Of a stretch of DNA of 64,000 bases, positions 43,054 to 51,667 are shown one piece after another; position 1 is the first letter of the stretch, and the number at the start of each line of letters is the position of its first letter. This stretch comes from Candidatus Thiosymbion sp. Its GTDB lineage: Bacteria > Pseudomonadota > Gammaproteobacteria > Chromatiales > Chromatiaceae. The notes below the pieces were generated by a model, which saw only the letters and a list, made by a program, of their open reading frames with translations, did not search any database and was not told the origin of the DNA. Made by a program: the position numbers and the translations under genes. The DNA lies in contig JAHDND010000013.1 of the NCBI GenBank assembly GCA_018435665.1, positions 1-64,000 of the forward strand. The letters run 5' to 3'.

Positions 43054-45059
43054 CTCGATGCCTCTCGTTGGGTAGTTACCTGGTCGTCGCCGTCTTCCGC
43101 GGCTGGTTCCTGCCGTGGCCAGGAAAACACGAACCGGCAGCCACGCCGGCCGCCCTGCCCGAGGTCGGCGTCCTCGACGTAAATGGTTCCACCATGCTCT
43201 TCCACCAGCTTCTTGACCAAGGCCAGGCCGATACCGGTATTGACGCCGTAGTCCTTGACCGCCAGGGTCTGGAACATGAGAAAAATCTTGTGGCGGAACT
43301 CGAGGGGGATGCCGGGGCCGTCATCCGTGACGCTGAACACCCAGCGTTCCCCTTCCTCGCGACCGCAGACCGTAACCAGGCCCTCGTCGCGATCATGATG
43401 GCGAATGGCGTTGGCAATGAGATTGGCGAAGACCTGGGACAGGTGGAGCCGGTCCGTGCGCAGCACCGGCAGTTCTGGGCCAAGCTTCACCCGGAAGCCC
43501 CGCGGGGGATCCAGGGAATCCACGACCTCCCGCACCAGCAGACCGACATCCACCGTCTCCAGGCTCCCCGCCGCCCGGCCGATCCGGGAATAGGCCAGAA
43601 GCCCCTCGATGAGGGCATTCATCCGCGCCACCCGGTCGCGCAACAGGTCGAGCTGCTCCTGGGTCTCCGGGGTCAGCCGATCCTGCAGGTCCTCCTTGAG
43701 CCATTCGGAGAGATTGGCGATCCCGCGCAGGGGCGCCTTGAGGTCGTGGGAGGCGACGTAGGCGAATTGCTCCAGGTCCCGGGCCCGCCGTTCCGATTCG
43801 AAGGTACGCCGCTCCACCCGTTGTTCCAGGGTGACATTGAGATAGTGCAAGGCCTCTTCCGCCCGGCGCCGCTCGGCGATCTCCTTGTTCAGGGCCTCAT
43901 TGGAACGGGACAGTTCCAGCGTCCGCTCCGCCACCAGCCGCCGCACCTGGCGATCCCGGCCGATCAGGGCGAAGAGGTAGATACAGGTGAGGCAGGTGAA
44001 GGCCAGGCCCCCGATCAGGACCAGGGACCCGCCCCAACCCTCGGCGCTGAAGGCCCCCGGTACCGGCGCGCAGACCAGGGTCCAGGTCTGGTCCCCAACA
44101 CGTATTTGGCCCTCGTAAGTCGCGGTGATGGGTTGGTCGTCCCCAGGCCAGGTCGCCGCGTCCCGGACCCGGGAGCGATGGACATGGAACAACCGCCGCT
44201 CCCCGCCCTCCCCCTCGGCCCAAAAGGCGATATCCACCCCGCTGGGGCCCAGGCTGGCCAAGGCCTGATCGATGAGGGCGCCAAAGCGAAAGACGCCGAC
44301 GGCAAAGCCGCGCACCTCCCGTTCCTCGATGGTGCCCGGTTCGAGATCGCTCTCCCCCGTCACGTCCAGCCCCTCCAGGTCCTCAACCCGGGAAAAGACC
44401 GGACGATAGACCGTGAAGCGCCCGCCCTCCGGTTTGTCGTCCTGGGCTTCCGGCTCACCGACCACCAGGGTCCGGCGCTCGATCGCCAGATCAAGCAGTT
44501 CGAGCACCCGCGGCGCGGCGGCCAGATCAAGGCCCAGGAACGCGGTGTTTTCCGGATAGGGCTGGATGAAGAGGATGGGAAAGTGCACCGACCGCTCGGG
44601 GGCGAGGCGCCGCTCTCCGTTGGGGAGCGGGTCCTGAATCTGGAAGCGGGGGATGCCCAGGCGCACCTTGGCGGCGAAGTCCCGCCGCTCCTCCCGCGTC
44701 ACCCGCGGCGCCCATTGCAGGGAGTGGATGGCGCGGTTGCGCTTGAGGGTCGGGGCGACGAACTCGCGGAACTGGCGCCGCGAAACCCGCGAGGCCGCAT
44801 CGAAGAAGCCCCCCAGGTCCTGAACCAGACCCAGGGCGTAGTCCAGTTCCCGTTGCACCACTAGCAGCCGGTCCCGCGACGCCTCGGAGAAACTGGCAAA
44901 ACGCCGCTGGTGCTCCAGTTCGCCGATGCGCGCCGAGACCAGCCAGGAGGCCAGAGCACCGAGCAGGGCAACCAGCAAGATTGGGGCATAGCTCCAGAGC
45001 AGGGCGGCGGGCGCCGCCGCCTGCCGCCCTGACCGCCAACGGCTGAGCAGCCAGGTCAC
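43050..45059 (-). CDS. CHASE-domain membrane histidine kinase
   Basis: The 669-residue protein has an N-terminal membrane span (about 22-44) and a periplasmic CHASE domain (about 60-330). The domain includes FVAPTLKRNRAIHSLQWAPRV and the VYRPVF segment. A second span (about 343-366) leads to a coiled coil with LEQRVERRTFE. The HisKA domain has His438 in VASHDLKAPLRGI, and the ATPase domain has FANLIANAIRHH, VTDDGPGIP and GIGLALVKKLVEEHGG. CHASE domains sense small extracellular molecules. It overlaps the kinase gene upstream and the receiver gene downstream by four bases each, so all three are probably made together. Confidence 0.93.
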   Translation of the reverse strand: MTWLLSRWRSGRQAAAPAALLWSYAPILLVALLGALASWLVSARIGELEHQRRFASFSEASRDRLLVVQRELDYALGLVQDLGGFFDAASRVSRRQFREFVAPTLKRNRAIHSLQWAPRVTREERRDFAAKVRLGIPRFQIQDPLPNGERRLAPERSVHFPILFIQPYPENTAFLGLDLAAAPRVLELLDLAIERRTLVVGEPEAQDDKPEGGRFTVYRPVFSRVEDLEGLDVTGESDLEPGTIEEREVRGFAVGVFRFGALIDQALASLGPSGVDIAFWAEGEGGERRLFHVHRSRVRDAATWPGDDQPITATYEGQIRVGDQTWTLVCAPVPGAFSAEGWGGSLVLIGGLAFTCLTCIYLFALIGRDRQVRRLVAERTLELSRSNEALNKEIAERRRAEEALHYLNVTLEQRVERRTFESERRARDLEQFAYVASHDLKAPLRGIANLSEWLKEDLQDRLTPETQEQLDLLRDRVARMNALIEGLLAYSRIGRAAGSLETVDVGLLVREVVDSLDPPRGFRVKLGPELPVLRTDRLHLSQVFANLIANAIRHHDRDEGLVTVCGREEGERWVFSVTDDGPGIPLEFRHKIFLMFQTLAVKDYGVNTGIGLALVKKLVEEHGGTIYVEDADLGQGGRRGCRFVFSWPRQEPAAEDGDDQVTTQREASR

Positions 45060-46237
45060 CCCAGGGCCTCCTGATCGGGCGGGAAGCGCGCGGCGATGTG
45101 GCGCATGACCTCATCCATGACCTGGTTGATGGTTTCATCGAGTTCCCAGTTGACGATGACCGGGATATCCGCCCTTTCCGCCTGATCGACCATGAAGTTC
45201 TGCAGGGTCCAGATCTCGGACAGCATCTCGCGATGGCGCGCCGAGTCCCGGTCCGGGGCCTCCCGGCTGCGGCGCTGGAATTGCTCGTCCAGCCGGGCCC
45301 GGGTTGAAACCGCCAGGATCAGGGGGACCACCACCGCCTTCTCCCGAATCTCCGTCAGGTCGAGATGGGTCGGCAACACATGGACCCCATCGACGATGAG
45401 ATCCGTCCGCTCCTTGACGGCCCGGGCGATCGTCGCCTCCAGGGCCACGCGCACCGTACCGAACTGGGCGAGAAACCCGGCGATCACGGGGTCTTGCGAG
45501 CTCTTCCCGCCCCCCTCGACCCGGGGCAGGCCCCGCCAGGCATCGAAGCTGGAATAACTCAGGGTGGGGGCCACATGGGGCACCAGGTAACAGCGGATGA
45601 TCTCACGCATCAGGTCGGTGGACTGGGTGCGGACGATGTCGAGTAGATAGGCCAGCCGGGTTGCCACCGTACTCTTGCCGGCCCCGGTGGCCCCGCCAAT
45701 GAGGATGACCAGGGGCAGGGCGCTATCGTTGAAACGGCAGCGGGAGAGGAAACGATTGGCGGCGGCCTTCATGCCCGCGCCCTTGAGGGTCGCGGAAATC
45801 ATCTGGCGCAGTTCCTTGTGCCCGATCTGGACCAGACCCTGTTCGCGCAGGCTGGCATGGACCAGGGAGGCGCCGCGGGCGGCCATCGCGGGGCGGATGC
45901 CGCAGCCCTCCAGATGCCGGGCCAGGAAGCCGGTGGAGAAAGGTTCGACCCCCCCCGCGCGTTTGACCAGGACCCGATTGATGCCACCGCCGGCATCATA
46001 GTCGACGCGAGCCTCGCTCCCCAGACGCCGCTCCACCTCCTCCCCGACCAGACGGCGCAGTTCCGCCGTCGTCAGGACCTCGGCATCCCCCACCAATTGA
46101 TTACGCACCCGCTTGGCGATGGCGTAGGCCTCGGTAAAGGCCAGACCCGCGTCCACCAGTGACTGCACCAGGATCCCGCGCAGGAAGGGCACGCGTTCTC
46201 CGGACACCGACTCCACCATGAAGGCCTTGCTCGGCAT
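45056..46237 (-). CDS. 2-phosphoglycerate kinase-like protein with two ATP-cone-like repeats
   Basis: The N-terminal 160 residues hold two tandem ATP-cone-like units, each of the pattern G-x3-PF...L...L-x3-G...A...EL (GERVPFLRGILVQSLVDAG and GGVEPFSTGFLARHLEGCG). The C-terminal half is a P-loop kinase with ILIGGATGAGKST (residues 178-190), RTQSTDLMREIIR and a LIVDGVHVLP Walker B-like strand. This arrangement matches archaeal-type 2-phosphoglycerate kinase, which makes 2,3-bisphosphoglycerate. In bacteria the role is unclear. ATG 46237 or 46219 may be the start. It heads the four-gene operon with the CHASE kinase, receiver and histidine phosphatase. Confidence 0.85.
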   Translation of the reverse strand: MPSKAFMVESVSGERVPFLRGILVQSLVDAGLAFTEAYAIAKRVRNQLVGDAEVLTTAELRRLVGEEVERRLGSEARVDYDAGGGINRVLVKRAGGVEPFSTGFLARHLEGCGIRPAMAARGASLVHASLREQGLVQIGHKELRQMISATLKGAGMKAAANRFLSRCRFNDSALPLVILIGGATGAGKSTVATRLAYLLDIVRTQSTDLMREIIRCYLVPHVAPTLSYSSFDAWRGLPRVEGGGKSSQDPVIAGFLAQFGTVRVALEATIARAVKERTDLIVDGVHVLPTHLDLTEIREKAVVVPLILAVSTRARLDEQFQRRSREAPDRDSARHREMLSEIWTLQNFMVDQAERADIPVIVNWELDETINQVMDEVMRHIAARFPPDQEALG

Positions 46238-46265
46238 GATGTGGGTTACCCTAAGCCGCCGGCGC

Positions 46266-46640
46266 TCACCGCCCGGGCACTTGATCGAGTTGCGCGAAGA
46301 TACACGTCAGGGCGTCCTGGTTGTCGCCAGGAAGGAAGGTATTAAGGTTGGAGGCGTAACCCTGGCGATCGACGCGCCCGAAATAGAGCTTGGAGGTCTG
46401 GTCGATGAAATAGATGTTCGCGTCGCCGGTCTCGACCTGGACCAGATAGTTCAGGGGCTGCCGGCCAAGCTCCCGCTTGCCGCAGGCCTTGACGAGTTGG
46501 TCAACGAAGGCGTCATCACCCGGGTCCTCGATCAGGGAGTCGGGCGCGACCAGGGAGCCGCCACAACCGGACAGGGCCAGCAGGGCCAAGAGGGTCAGTG
46601 GGGCCAGGACCGCGGCCAGGGTGCCGTTCAGGGGGGACAT
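46266..46640 (-). CDS. Small predicted lipoprotein, unknown function
   Basis: From the ATG at 46640 the 124-residue product has a signal peptide with lipobox LALSGC. A small domain follows with LVKACGKRELGRQPLNYLVQ and IYFIDQTSKLYFGRV. No family is recognised. A further ATG at 46679 lies in frame but has no ribosome site and would lengthen the signal n-region. It stands upstream of the 2-phosphoglycerate kinase on the same strand, 28 bp away, so it may be the first gene of that operon. Confidence 0.65.
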   Translation of the reverse strand: MSPLNGTLAAVLAPLTLLALLALSGCGGSLVAPDSLIEDPGDDAFVDQLVKACGKRELGRQPLNYLVQVETGDANIYFIDQTSKLYFGRVDRQGYASNLNTFLPGDNQDALTCIFAQLDQVPGR

Positions 46641-46680
46641 GCCAGGGTGATCTCCGCGCGGATTGATGTTGGGCGTCATT

Positions 46681-46750
46681 CTATAGTCTTCGCACATCAG
46701 TTTTCGGTTTTTCCGGGTCGATGACGAAAACTGAAATGCTCTGGGTATAG
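46681..46750. repeat. Dispersed intergenic repeat, copies 4 and 5 (inverted pair)
   Basis: Copy 4 reads forward at 46681-46707 (CTATAGTCTTCGCA then CATCAGTTTTCGG). Copy 5 reads in reverse at 46725-46750 (CGAAAACTGAAATGCTC then GGGTATAG). TCAGTTTTCG (46697-46706) and CGAAAACTGA (46725-46734) are a perfect ten-base inverted repeat that can fold as a hairpin. The pair lies in a divergent promoter gap. Confidence 0.7.
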
Positions 46751-46874
46751 CAATCCCTGGCGTCGGGAGGGCTGGCATTCCGGGCGCGGCGGGCCTAATC
46801 TTGCCGCCGCGCCCGCGCATCCTGGCTGCCGGGACGTCCACCCCCGCGTGCCTTCGCTGTCAACCGGTGCCCCC

Positions 46875-47315
46875 ATGTCCAACCTGGTCAAACTGCTCTA
46901 CGATATGGCCGCCCTCAAGGCCGATTATCAGCAAGTGCATGACGAACTCTTCGGCCTTTCCGCGCGGCGGTTGCTGTTCCTGCTGCGCCCAAGGGCACGC
47001 CAAGCGGTGGAGGGCCGCATCGGCCTCCTGATCAGCCGCCTGGATGCGCTTCGGGAGGATTTGCGGCGCCTGACCGCCGAGGATCTCGCCATCCGCCGGG
47101 GCCAGGAATTGCGCCAGGCCCTGGAGGATTTCGCCCTGGCCCTGGGGGAGACCCTCAGCCAGTTGGAAGCGTTGCGCCTCGCCCGCGCCACCTCCAGCCC
47201 CATTCCGGGGCCGACACCAGGCACGGGCCGGAGCCCCCTCGCCGCCTATGACGACGCCCTGCAACACCAACGACAATTAGGGGCGCACCTGAACGACCTG
47301 ATCGTCGACCTCTAA
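46875..47315 (+). CDS. Hypothetical helical protein
   Basis: A 146-residue, strongly helical and charged product beginning MSNLVKLLYDMAALKADYQQ, with a Pro/Gly/Ser/Thr-rich break near residue 110. No signal peptide or membrane span is visible and I recognise no family. An in-frame ATG at 46848 is less likely because the extra residues look non-coding. It diverges from the small lipoprotein gene. Confidence 0.55.
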   Translation: MSNLVKLLYDMAALKADYQQVHDELFGLSARRLLFLLRPRARQAVEGRIGLLISRLDALREDLRRLTAEDLAIRRGQELRQALEDFALALGETLSQLEALRLARATSSPIPGPTPGTGRSPLAAYDDALQHQRQLGAHLNDLIVDL

Positions 47316-47332
47316 TCGGGGCGTATTCAGGT

Positions 47333-47391
47333 TGTCCCCCGCCAGACACCCCCGGCCTGGCGAAACCGTCAATTGGTGGGCGATGACTATA
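47333..47391 (-). repeat. Dispersed intergenic repeat, copy 6 (reverse)
   Basis: The companion motif CCCCCGCCAGACACCCCCGG is at 47336-47355 and the degraded core CCGTCAATTGGTGGGCGATG at 47366-47385, then ACTATA. It is upstream of the exported methyltransferase gene. Confidence 0.55.
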
Positions 47392-47523
47392 CTTCAGTCA
47401 GGACCCTGACTGCCTCCCGGCCCCCACCACCGCCGGCGGTTGTCCCCAACCTTCGCGGTCCGGGCCCGTTTCCCAGGCTCTCGCTCTGGTCCGGGAGCAT
47501 CCCCTCCCGAGGAGGTTGCCACC

Positions 47524-48255
47524 ATGTCGCGCCACTTCCTGCTGCCCGCCCTGCTGTGCCTGGTCATGGCGCAGTCCCCATTCGCGGATGAGTTCAGCCG
47601 CCAGCGGGAGCAGCTGATGACGGCGATTGCCGACCTGGCCACGGAAACGGCCGCTGAAACCGGCCGCCCCGCCTTTTCCGCCGCCGTCATGGCCGCCCTA
47701 ACCCAGGTGCCGCGCCACCGCTTCGTGCCCCTGGACCAGGTCCCTTACGCCTACGAGAACCGGCCCCTGGCCATCGGTCATGGCCAGACCATCTCCCAGC
47801 CCTACATCGTGGCCCTGATGACCGACCTCATCGACCCGCGGCCCGACCAGACCGTCCTGGAGATCGGCACCGGCTCCGGCTATCAGGCGGCGGTGCTGGC
47901 GGAACTGGTCGCCCAGGTCTACAGCATCGAGATCATCGCGCCCCTGGCCGAGGAAGCCGCCGCGCGGCTCAAGGCACTCGGCTACCCCAACCTCCAGACC
48001 CGCGTCGGTGACGGCTATTACGGCTGGGAGGAGGCCGGTCCCTTCGATGCCATCCTCGTCACCGCCGCCGCCAGCCATGTCCCGCCACCCCTAATCCGCC
48101 AGCTCAAACCCGGTGGGCGGCTGGTCATCCCCGTCGGCACCCACTTCATGGCTCAGTACCTGCTGCTGGTGGAAAAGACGGCGGACGGCCAGGTCAGCAG
48201 TCGCCAGATCCTCCCCGTCAGCTTCGTGCCCCTGACCGGCGGCGGGAAGGACTGA
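47524..48255 (+). CDS. pcm: Protein-L-isoaspartate O-methyltransferase, apparently exported
   Basis: The enzyme methylates L-isoaspartyl residues in damaged proteins using SAM. Family motifs are VPRHRFVP, AYENRPLAIGHGQTISQPYIVA, EIGTGSGYQAAVLAEL (motif I) and GDGYYGW, then FDAILVTAAA and LKPGGRLVIPVG. Unlike the cytosolic form, the product starts with a signal-like stretch (MSRHFLLPALLCLVMAQSPFA) from the ATG at 47524. GAGGAGG (about 47508-47514) lies just upstream and fixes this start. It is therefore predicted to be periplasmic. The next gene starts 27 bp later. Confidence 0.9.
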   Translation: MSRHFLLPALLCLVMAQSPFADEFSRQREQLMTAIADLATETAAETGRPAFSAAVMAALTQVPRHRFVPLDQVPYAYENRPLAIGHGQTISQPYIVALMTDLIDPRPDQTVLEIGTGSGYQAAVLAELVAQVYSIEIIAPLAEEAAARLKALGYPNLQTRVGDGYYGWEEAGPFDAILVTAAASHVPPPLIRQLKPGGRLVIPVGTHFMAQYLLLVEKTADGQVSSRQILPVSFVPLTGGGKD

Positions 48256-48282
48256 ACGCCACCCTGATCCCACTCCCGCGCC

Positions 48283-51057
48283 ATGGTCGCCCAGCGTCCG
48301 CCCTACGCCGCCATCTTCCTGCTCTCGGCCGCGGTCCTAAGCTACGAGATCCTGCTGATGCGGATCTTCTCGCTCATCCAGTGGCACCACTTCGCCTACA
48401 TGATGATCAGCGTCGCCCTGCTCGGTTACGGGGCGGCCGGGGCCCTGGTCACCCTGGCCCAGAAACCCCTCACGGCGCGTTTCGCCCGCGTCTTCGCCAC
48501 CGCCGCCGGGCTCTTCGGGGTGACCGCCCTGCTGGCCGTCCTCGCCGCCCAGCGGGTCGGCTTCAATGCCCTGGAGATCCTTTGGGACCCCCGCCAACTG
48601 GGCCGGCTGGGGTTGATCTATGGCCTGCTGATCGTCCCCTTCCTATGCGCCGCCACCGCCCTCTGCCTGAGCTTCACCCGCTTCCCGGACCAGATCCCGC
48701 GCCTCTATGCCGCCGATATCCTCGGCGCCGCCACTGGCGGGCTCGGCGCCATCGGCCTGTTGCTACTCCTGCCTCCGGCCACCGCCCTGCGGGCCAGCGC
48801 GGCCCTGGGGCTGATCGCCGGGGCCCTGGTCACCTGGCGGCCCGGCCGGCGCGCCGTCGCCATGGCCCTGGGACTGGTGGCCGGTGCCCTCCTCGCCCTG
48901 CCCCCGGCCTGGACCAGCCTCCAGCCCTCCCCCTACAAGGAGCTGGACCAGACCCTGCGGATCACCCGCACCCGGGTGCTGGCCGAGGTCTCCAGCCCTC
49001 TGGGGGTGGTCACGGCCGTGGAAAGCCCCCAGGTGCCCTTTCGTCACGCCCCGGGCCTGAGCCTGCTGGCGACCCGTGAACCGCCGCCCCAGATCGCCCT
49101 CTTCACCGACGGGGACGGGTTTACCACCATCAACCGCTTCGACGGCCACTGGGCCGCCCAGAGCTATCTGGACTTCCTTACCTCCGCCCTGCCCTACCAC
49201 CTGCTCCAAAAGCCCTCCGCGCTAGTGCTGGGCGCGGGGGGTGGCGCCGATATCCTCCAGGCCCTGGCCCTGGGGGCGCGGACGGTGGATGCCGTGGAGT
49301 TGAATCCCCAGGTGGTGACCCTGGTGCAACAGACCTTCGGCGACTTTTCCGGTCGGCCCTACAGCCTGCCCGGGGTGCGCCCGCACCTGGCCGAGGCCCG
49401 GGGGTTCGTCGCTAGCCACGACCAGCGTTTCGACCTCATCCAGGTCGCCCTGCTCGACGCCTTTTCCACCGCCGCCGCCGGGCTGCACGGCCTGGCGGAG
49501 ACCTATCTCTACACGGTGGAGGCCCTGGGGACCTATCTGGACCACCTGACCCCCGGTGGCCTGCTCGCCATCACCCGCTGGGTAACCCTGCCCCCGCGGG
49601 ATCCCCTCAAACTCTTCGCCACCGCGGTGGCGGCCTTGGAGGCCCGGGGCATCCCCGATCCCGGCGCGCACCTGGTGATGATCCGGGGCTGGAAGACGGC
49701 GACCCTGCTGGTCAAGACCGCCCCCTTCACCCCAGCGGAACTGGACGCGGTCACCGCCTTCCGCGAGGCCCGGGGCTTTGACGCCGTCTGGCAGCCCGGC
49801 ATGGACCCGGGGTGGGCCAACCGCTTCAACCGCCTCGACCGGCCCTGGTTTTATGAGGGCGCGACGGCCCTGCTGTCCGCGGACCGCCAGGACTTCCTCG
49901 ACCGCTACAAGTTTCGCCTCACCCCGGCCAGCGACGACCAGCCCTATTTCTTCCACTTCTTCCGCTGGGAGAGCCTGAGGGAAATCCTCGCCCTCAAGGC
50001 CCGGGGGGGCCTCTCGCTCCTGGAGTGGGGTTATCCGGTCCTGGTCGCCACCCTGGCCCAGGCCCTGGTCTTCGGGGCACTCCTGACCCTCCTGCCCCTG
50101 GGGCTCTTTCTGCGGTGGAGCGGAGTTGCACCAGCGCCTGGGGATCAGCGCGAGGGTCAGAATCGGGATCGGGATCGGGCACTTGAACGCGCTGCCAACT
50201 TTCAGCCGGAACCGGCGGGCCCGCTGGGGACTCAGCCTCTGCACGGGCAGAGGCTGAGGGATGAGCCGGGGCAGGGACGGCAGGGCCAGGGCCTGAGTCA
50301 AGTCCAGGACCGGCCTGCCGCAGGCCCTGGCCGCGGGCAAGTCCCCGGCGCCGGCCAGGTCCTGATCTATTTCACCGCCCTGGGCCTGGCCTTCATGCTG
50401 GTGGAGATCGCCTTCATCCAGAAGTTCATCCTCTTCCTCAGCCACCCCGTCTACGCCGTATCCCTGGTCCTCACCGCCTTCCTCTTCTTTGCCGGCCTGG
50501 GTAGCCGCCTCTCCGCCCGGATGCATGCCAGCGGCCAAGGGTGCCGGGGCACGCGGCGTGCGGCCCTGGTCATCGCCGCGCTGGCGGTCACCTACGCCGT
50601 CACCCTGTCGGCACTCTTCCAGCCCCTGCTGGGGCTGGCGACCACCGCCAAGATGGCACTGGCCGTGCTGATCATCGCCCCCCTGGCCCTGGCCATGGGC
50701 ATGCCCTTCCCCCTGGGCCTGGCCAGCCTTGGCGATCGCCGCCCGGCCCTGGTGCCCTGGGCCTGGGCGGTGAACGGCTTTGCCTCGGTGGTGGCGGCGG
50801 TCCTGGCCACGGTGCTGGCCATCCACTGGGGATTCACGGCGGTGGTGGTCCTGGCCGCCGCCCTGTATCTGCTCGCCGCGGCGACCTTTCCCGGCGGCAT
50901 GCCCGATCGACCGCTTGGACCATGCCAGCCCAGCTACTTCACCCCGAAGACCTCGGCGCAGCGGGACAGGCTCAAGCCGGCGCCATCGGTATCCTGTGTC
51001 ACGCGCAGCGCCGTGATGGTGCCCTGGGGATTCACGGTGATCTGCGCCTCGCAGTAG
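48283..51057 (+). CDS. Membrane spermidine-synthase-like protein with low-complexity insert
   Basis: The N-terminal third has several membrane spans starting PPYAAIFLLSAAVLSYEILLMR. The middle holds a spermidine-synthase-type Rossmann fold with LVLGAGGGADILQALALGA and VDAVELNPQVV, then LIQVALLDAF. The C-terminus has more spans, beginning LIYFTALGLAFMLVEIAFIQ. Such fused proteins are common but their substrate is unknown. About 75 residues of Gly/Gln/Arg/Pro-rich sequence (nucleotides 50126-50360) interrupt the loop between two spans and contain a perfect 12-bp hairpin. The frame also runs 124 bp into the convergent lipoprotein gene, so its last 40 residues look like antisense read-through after loss of the original stop. 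Confidence 0.82.
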   Translation: MVAQRPPYAAIFLLSAAVLSYEILLMRIFSLIQWHHFAYMMISVALLGYGAAGALVTLAQKPLTARFARVFATAAGLFGVTALLAVLAAQRVGFNALEILWDPRQLGRLGLIYGLLIVPFLCAATALCLSFTRFPDQIPRLYAADILGAATGGLGAIGLLLLLPPATALRASAALGLIAGALVTWRPGRRAVAMALGLVAGALLALPPAWTSLQPSPYKELDQTLRITRTRVLAEVSSPLGVVTAVESPQVPFRHAPGLSLLATREPPPQIALFTDGDGFTTINRFDGHWAAQSYLDFLTSALPYHLLQKPSALVLGAGGGADILQALALGARTVDAVELNPQVVTLVQQTFGDFSGRPYSLPGVRPHLAEARGFVASHDQRFDLIQVALLDAFSTAAAGLHGLAETYLYTVEALGTYLDHLTPGGLLAITRWVTLPPRDPLKLFATAVAALEARGIPDPGAHLVMIRGWKTATLLVKTAPFTPAELDAVTAFREARGFDAVWQPGMDPGWANRFNRLDRPWFYEGATALLSADRQDFLDRYKFRLTPASDDQPYFFHFFRWESLREILALKARGGLSLLEWGYPVLVATLAQALVFGALLTLLPLGLFLRWSGVAPAPGDQREGQNRDRDRALERAANFQPEPAGPLGTQPLHGQRLRDEPGQGRQGQGLSQVQDRPAAGPGRGQVPGAGQVLIYFTALGLAFMLVEIAFIQKFILFLSHPVYAVSLVLTAFLFFAGLGSRLSARMHASGQGCRGTRRAALVIAALAVTYAVTLSALFQPLLGLATTAKMALAVLIIAPLALAMGMPFPLGLASLGDRRPALVPWAWAVNGFASVVAAVLATVLAIHWGFTAVVVLAAALYLLAAATFPGGMPDRPLGPCQPSYFTPKTSAQRDRLKPAPSVSCVTRSAVMVPWGFTVICASQ
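50231..50258. repeat. Perfect 12-bp inverted repeat inside a coding region
   Basis: CTCAGCCTCTGC (50231-50242) and GCAGAGGCTGAG (50247-50258) flank a four-base loop ACGG. It lies in the low-complexity insert of the spermidine-synthase-like gene, where GGGATC units (about 50166-50179) also repeat. This suggests a palindromic element has entered the gene in frame. Confidence 0.75.
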
Positions 51058-51458
51058 AGGGCGACATCCCGCGGCGGCGACACCATCACCTGCTGGGGGA
51101 GGCTGACGCCCGCGCTGAAGCTTTTGGTCTTGGTTTCGGTGACCGTCTGGCCGGGCGCGGGATACGAGACGTGCGTCGTGGTCTTGGTCGTGGTGTTGCC
51201 CACCCCCGCCGACGGGGGGGTGATGGACTGGTACTGGGCCGGAACATGGTGCACGGCTTGACCGCCACGCCAGGTATAGAGGGTATTGCCGTTGTGCAAG
51301 GGGAAGGATGACTGGGGCGCGCCATAAGCGCTGAAGAAGGTATCGCTGGACTGACCGATGAAGCGCGAGGCCATGGCCCGCTCCGCCTCCTGGGTGGTGA
51401 CGCAGCCGGCCGTGAGGGCCAGCGCGGCCAAGGCGGAGATAACCTTGCTCGAAGACAT
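50934..51458 (-). CDS. Predicted lipoprotein, SmpA/OmlA-like outline
   Basis: A 174-residue product with a lipobox (LALTAGC at residues about 13-19). A short motif follows, SDTFFSAYGAPQSSFPLHNGNTLYTWRGG (read in part), which resembles the start of small BamE-like or DUF-type outer membrane lipoproteins. A Thr-rich middle and a C-terminal part with two cysteines (YCEAQITV and LSRCAEVFG) complete it. The family is not certain. The 3' end overlaps the convergent spermidine-synthase-like gene by 124 bp. Confidence 0.7.
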   Translation of the reverse strand: MSSSKVISALAALALTAGCVTTQEAERAMASRFIGQSSDTFFSAYGAPQSSFPLHNGNTLYTWRGGQAVHHVPAQYQSITPPSAGVGNTTTKTTTHVSYPAPGQTVTETKTKSFSAGVSLPQQVMVSPPRDVALYCEAQITVNPQGTITALRVTQDTDGAGLSLSRCAEVFGVK

Positions 51459-51667
51459 GATGCGACTCCCATGATGAGGTGTTGAGCCCCGGGCGATAAC
51501 GCCCCTTGGGCGGGGCGCGAAGGCAGGCGGGGACCTGCTTCTGACAGGCGTGGACTAGAATAAAGGCAAAGCCCAGGCTTGTTGAGGGGATGCCTGGCAT
51601 CCAGCGGACGGAGGCGGTTGTCGGTTTACCCATTCTTCAGACCGCGATCACTGCTGAGAGGACCAAG

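Noticed and set aside
43068-44864. A 598-codon + strand open frame
   Set aside because: It lies antisense to the CHASE histidine kinase, which has clear conserved motifs. The + product is Gly/Gln/Asp-rich with no family, typical of a shadow in high-G+C DNA.
25388-47391. Dispersed repeat as an alternative-sigma promoter (GAAAAC ... GTATA)
   Set aside because: Copies also occur in convergent gaps where no gene starts, in both orientations, so a promoter is not a general explanation.
49222-51633. An 803-codon minus-strand open frame
   Set aside because: It covers the antisense of the spermidine-synthase-like gene and overlaps the real small lipoprotein gene in another frame; the composition is that of a shadow.
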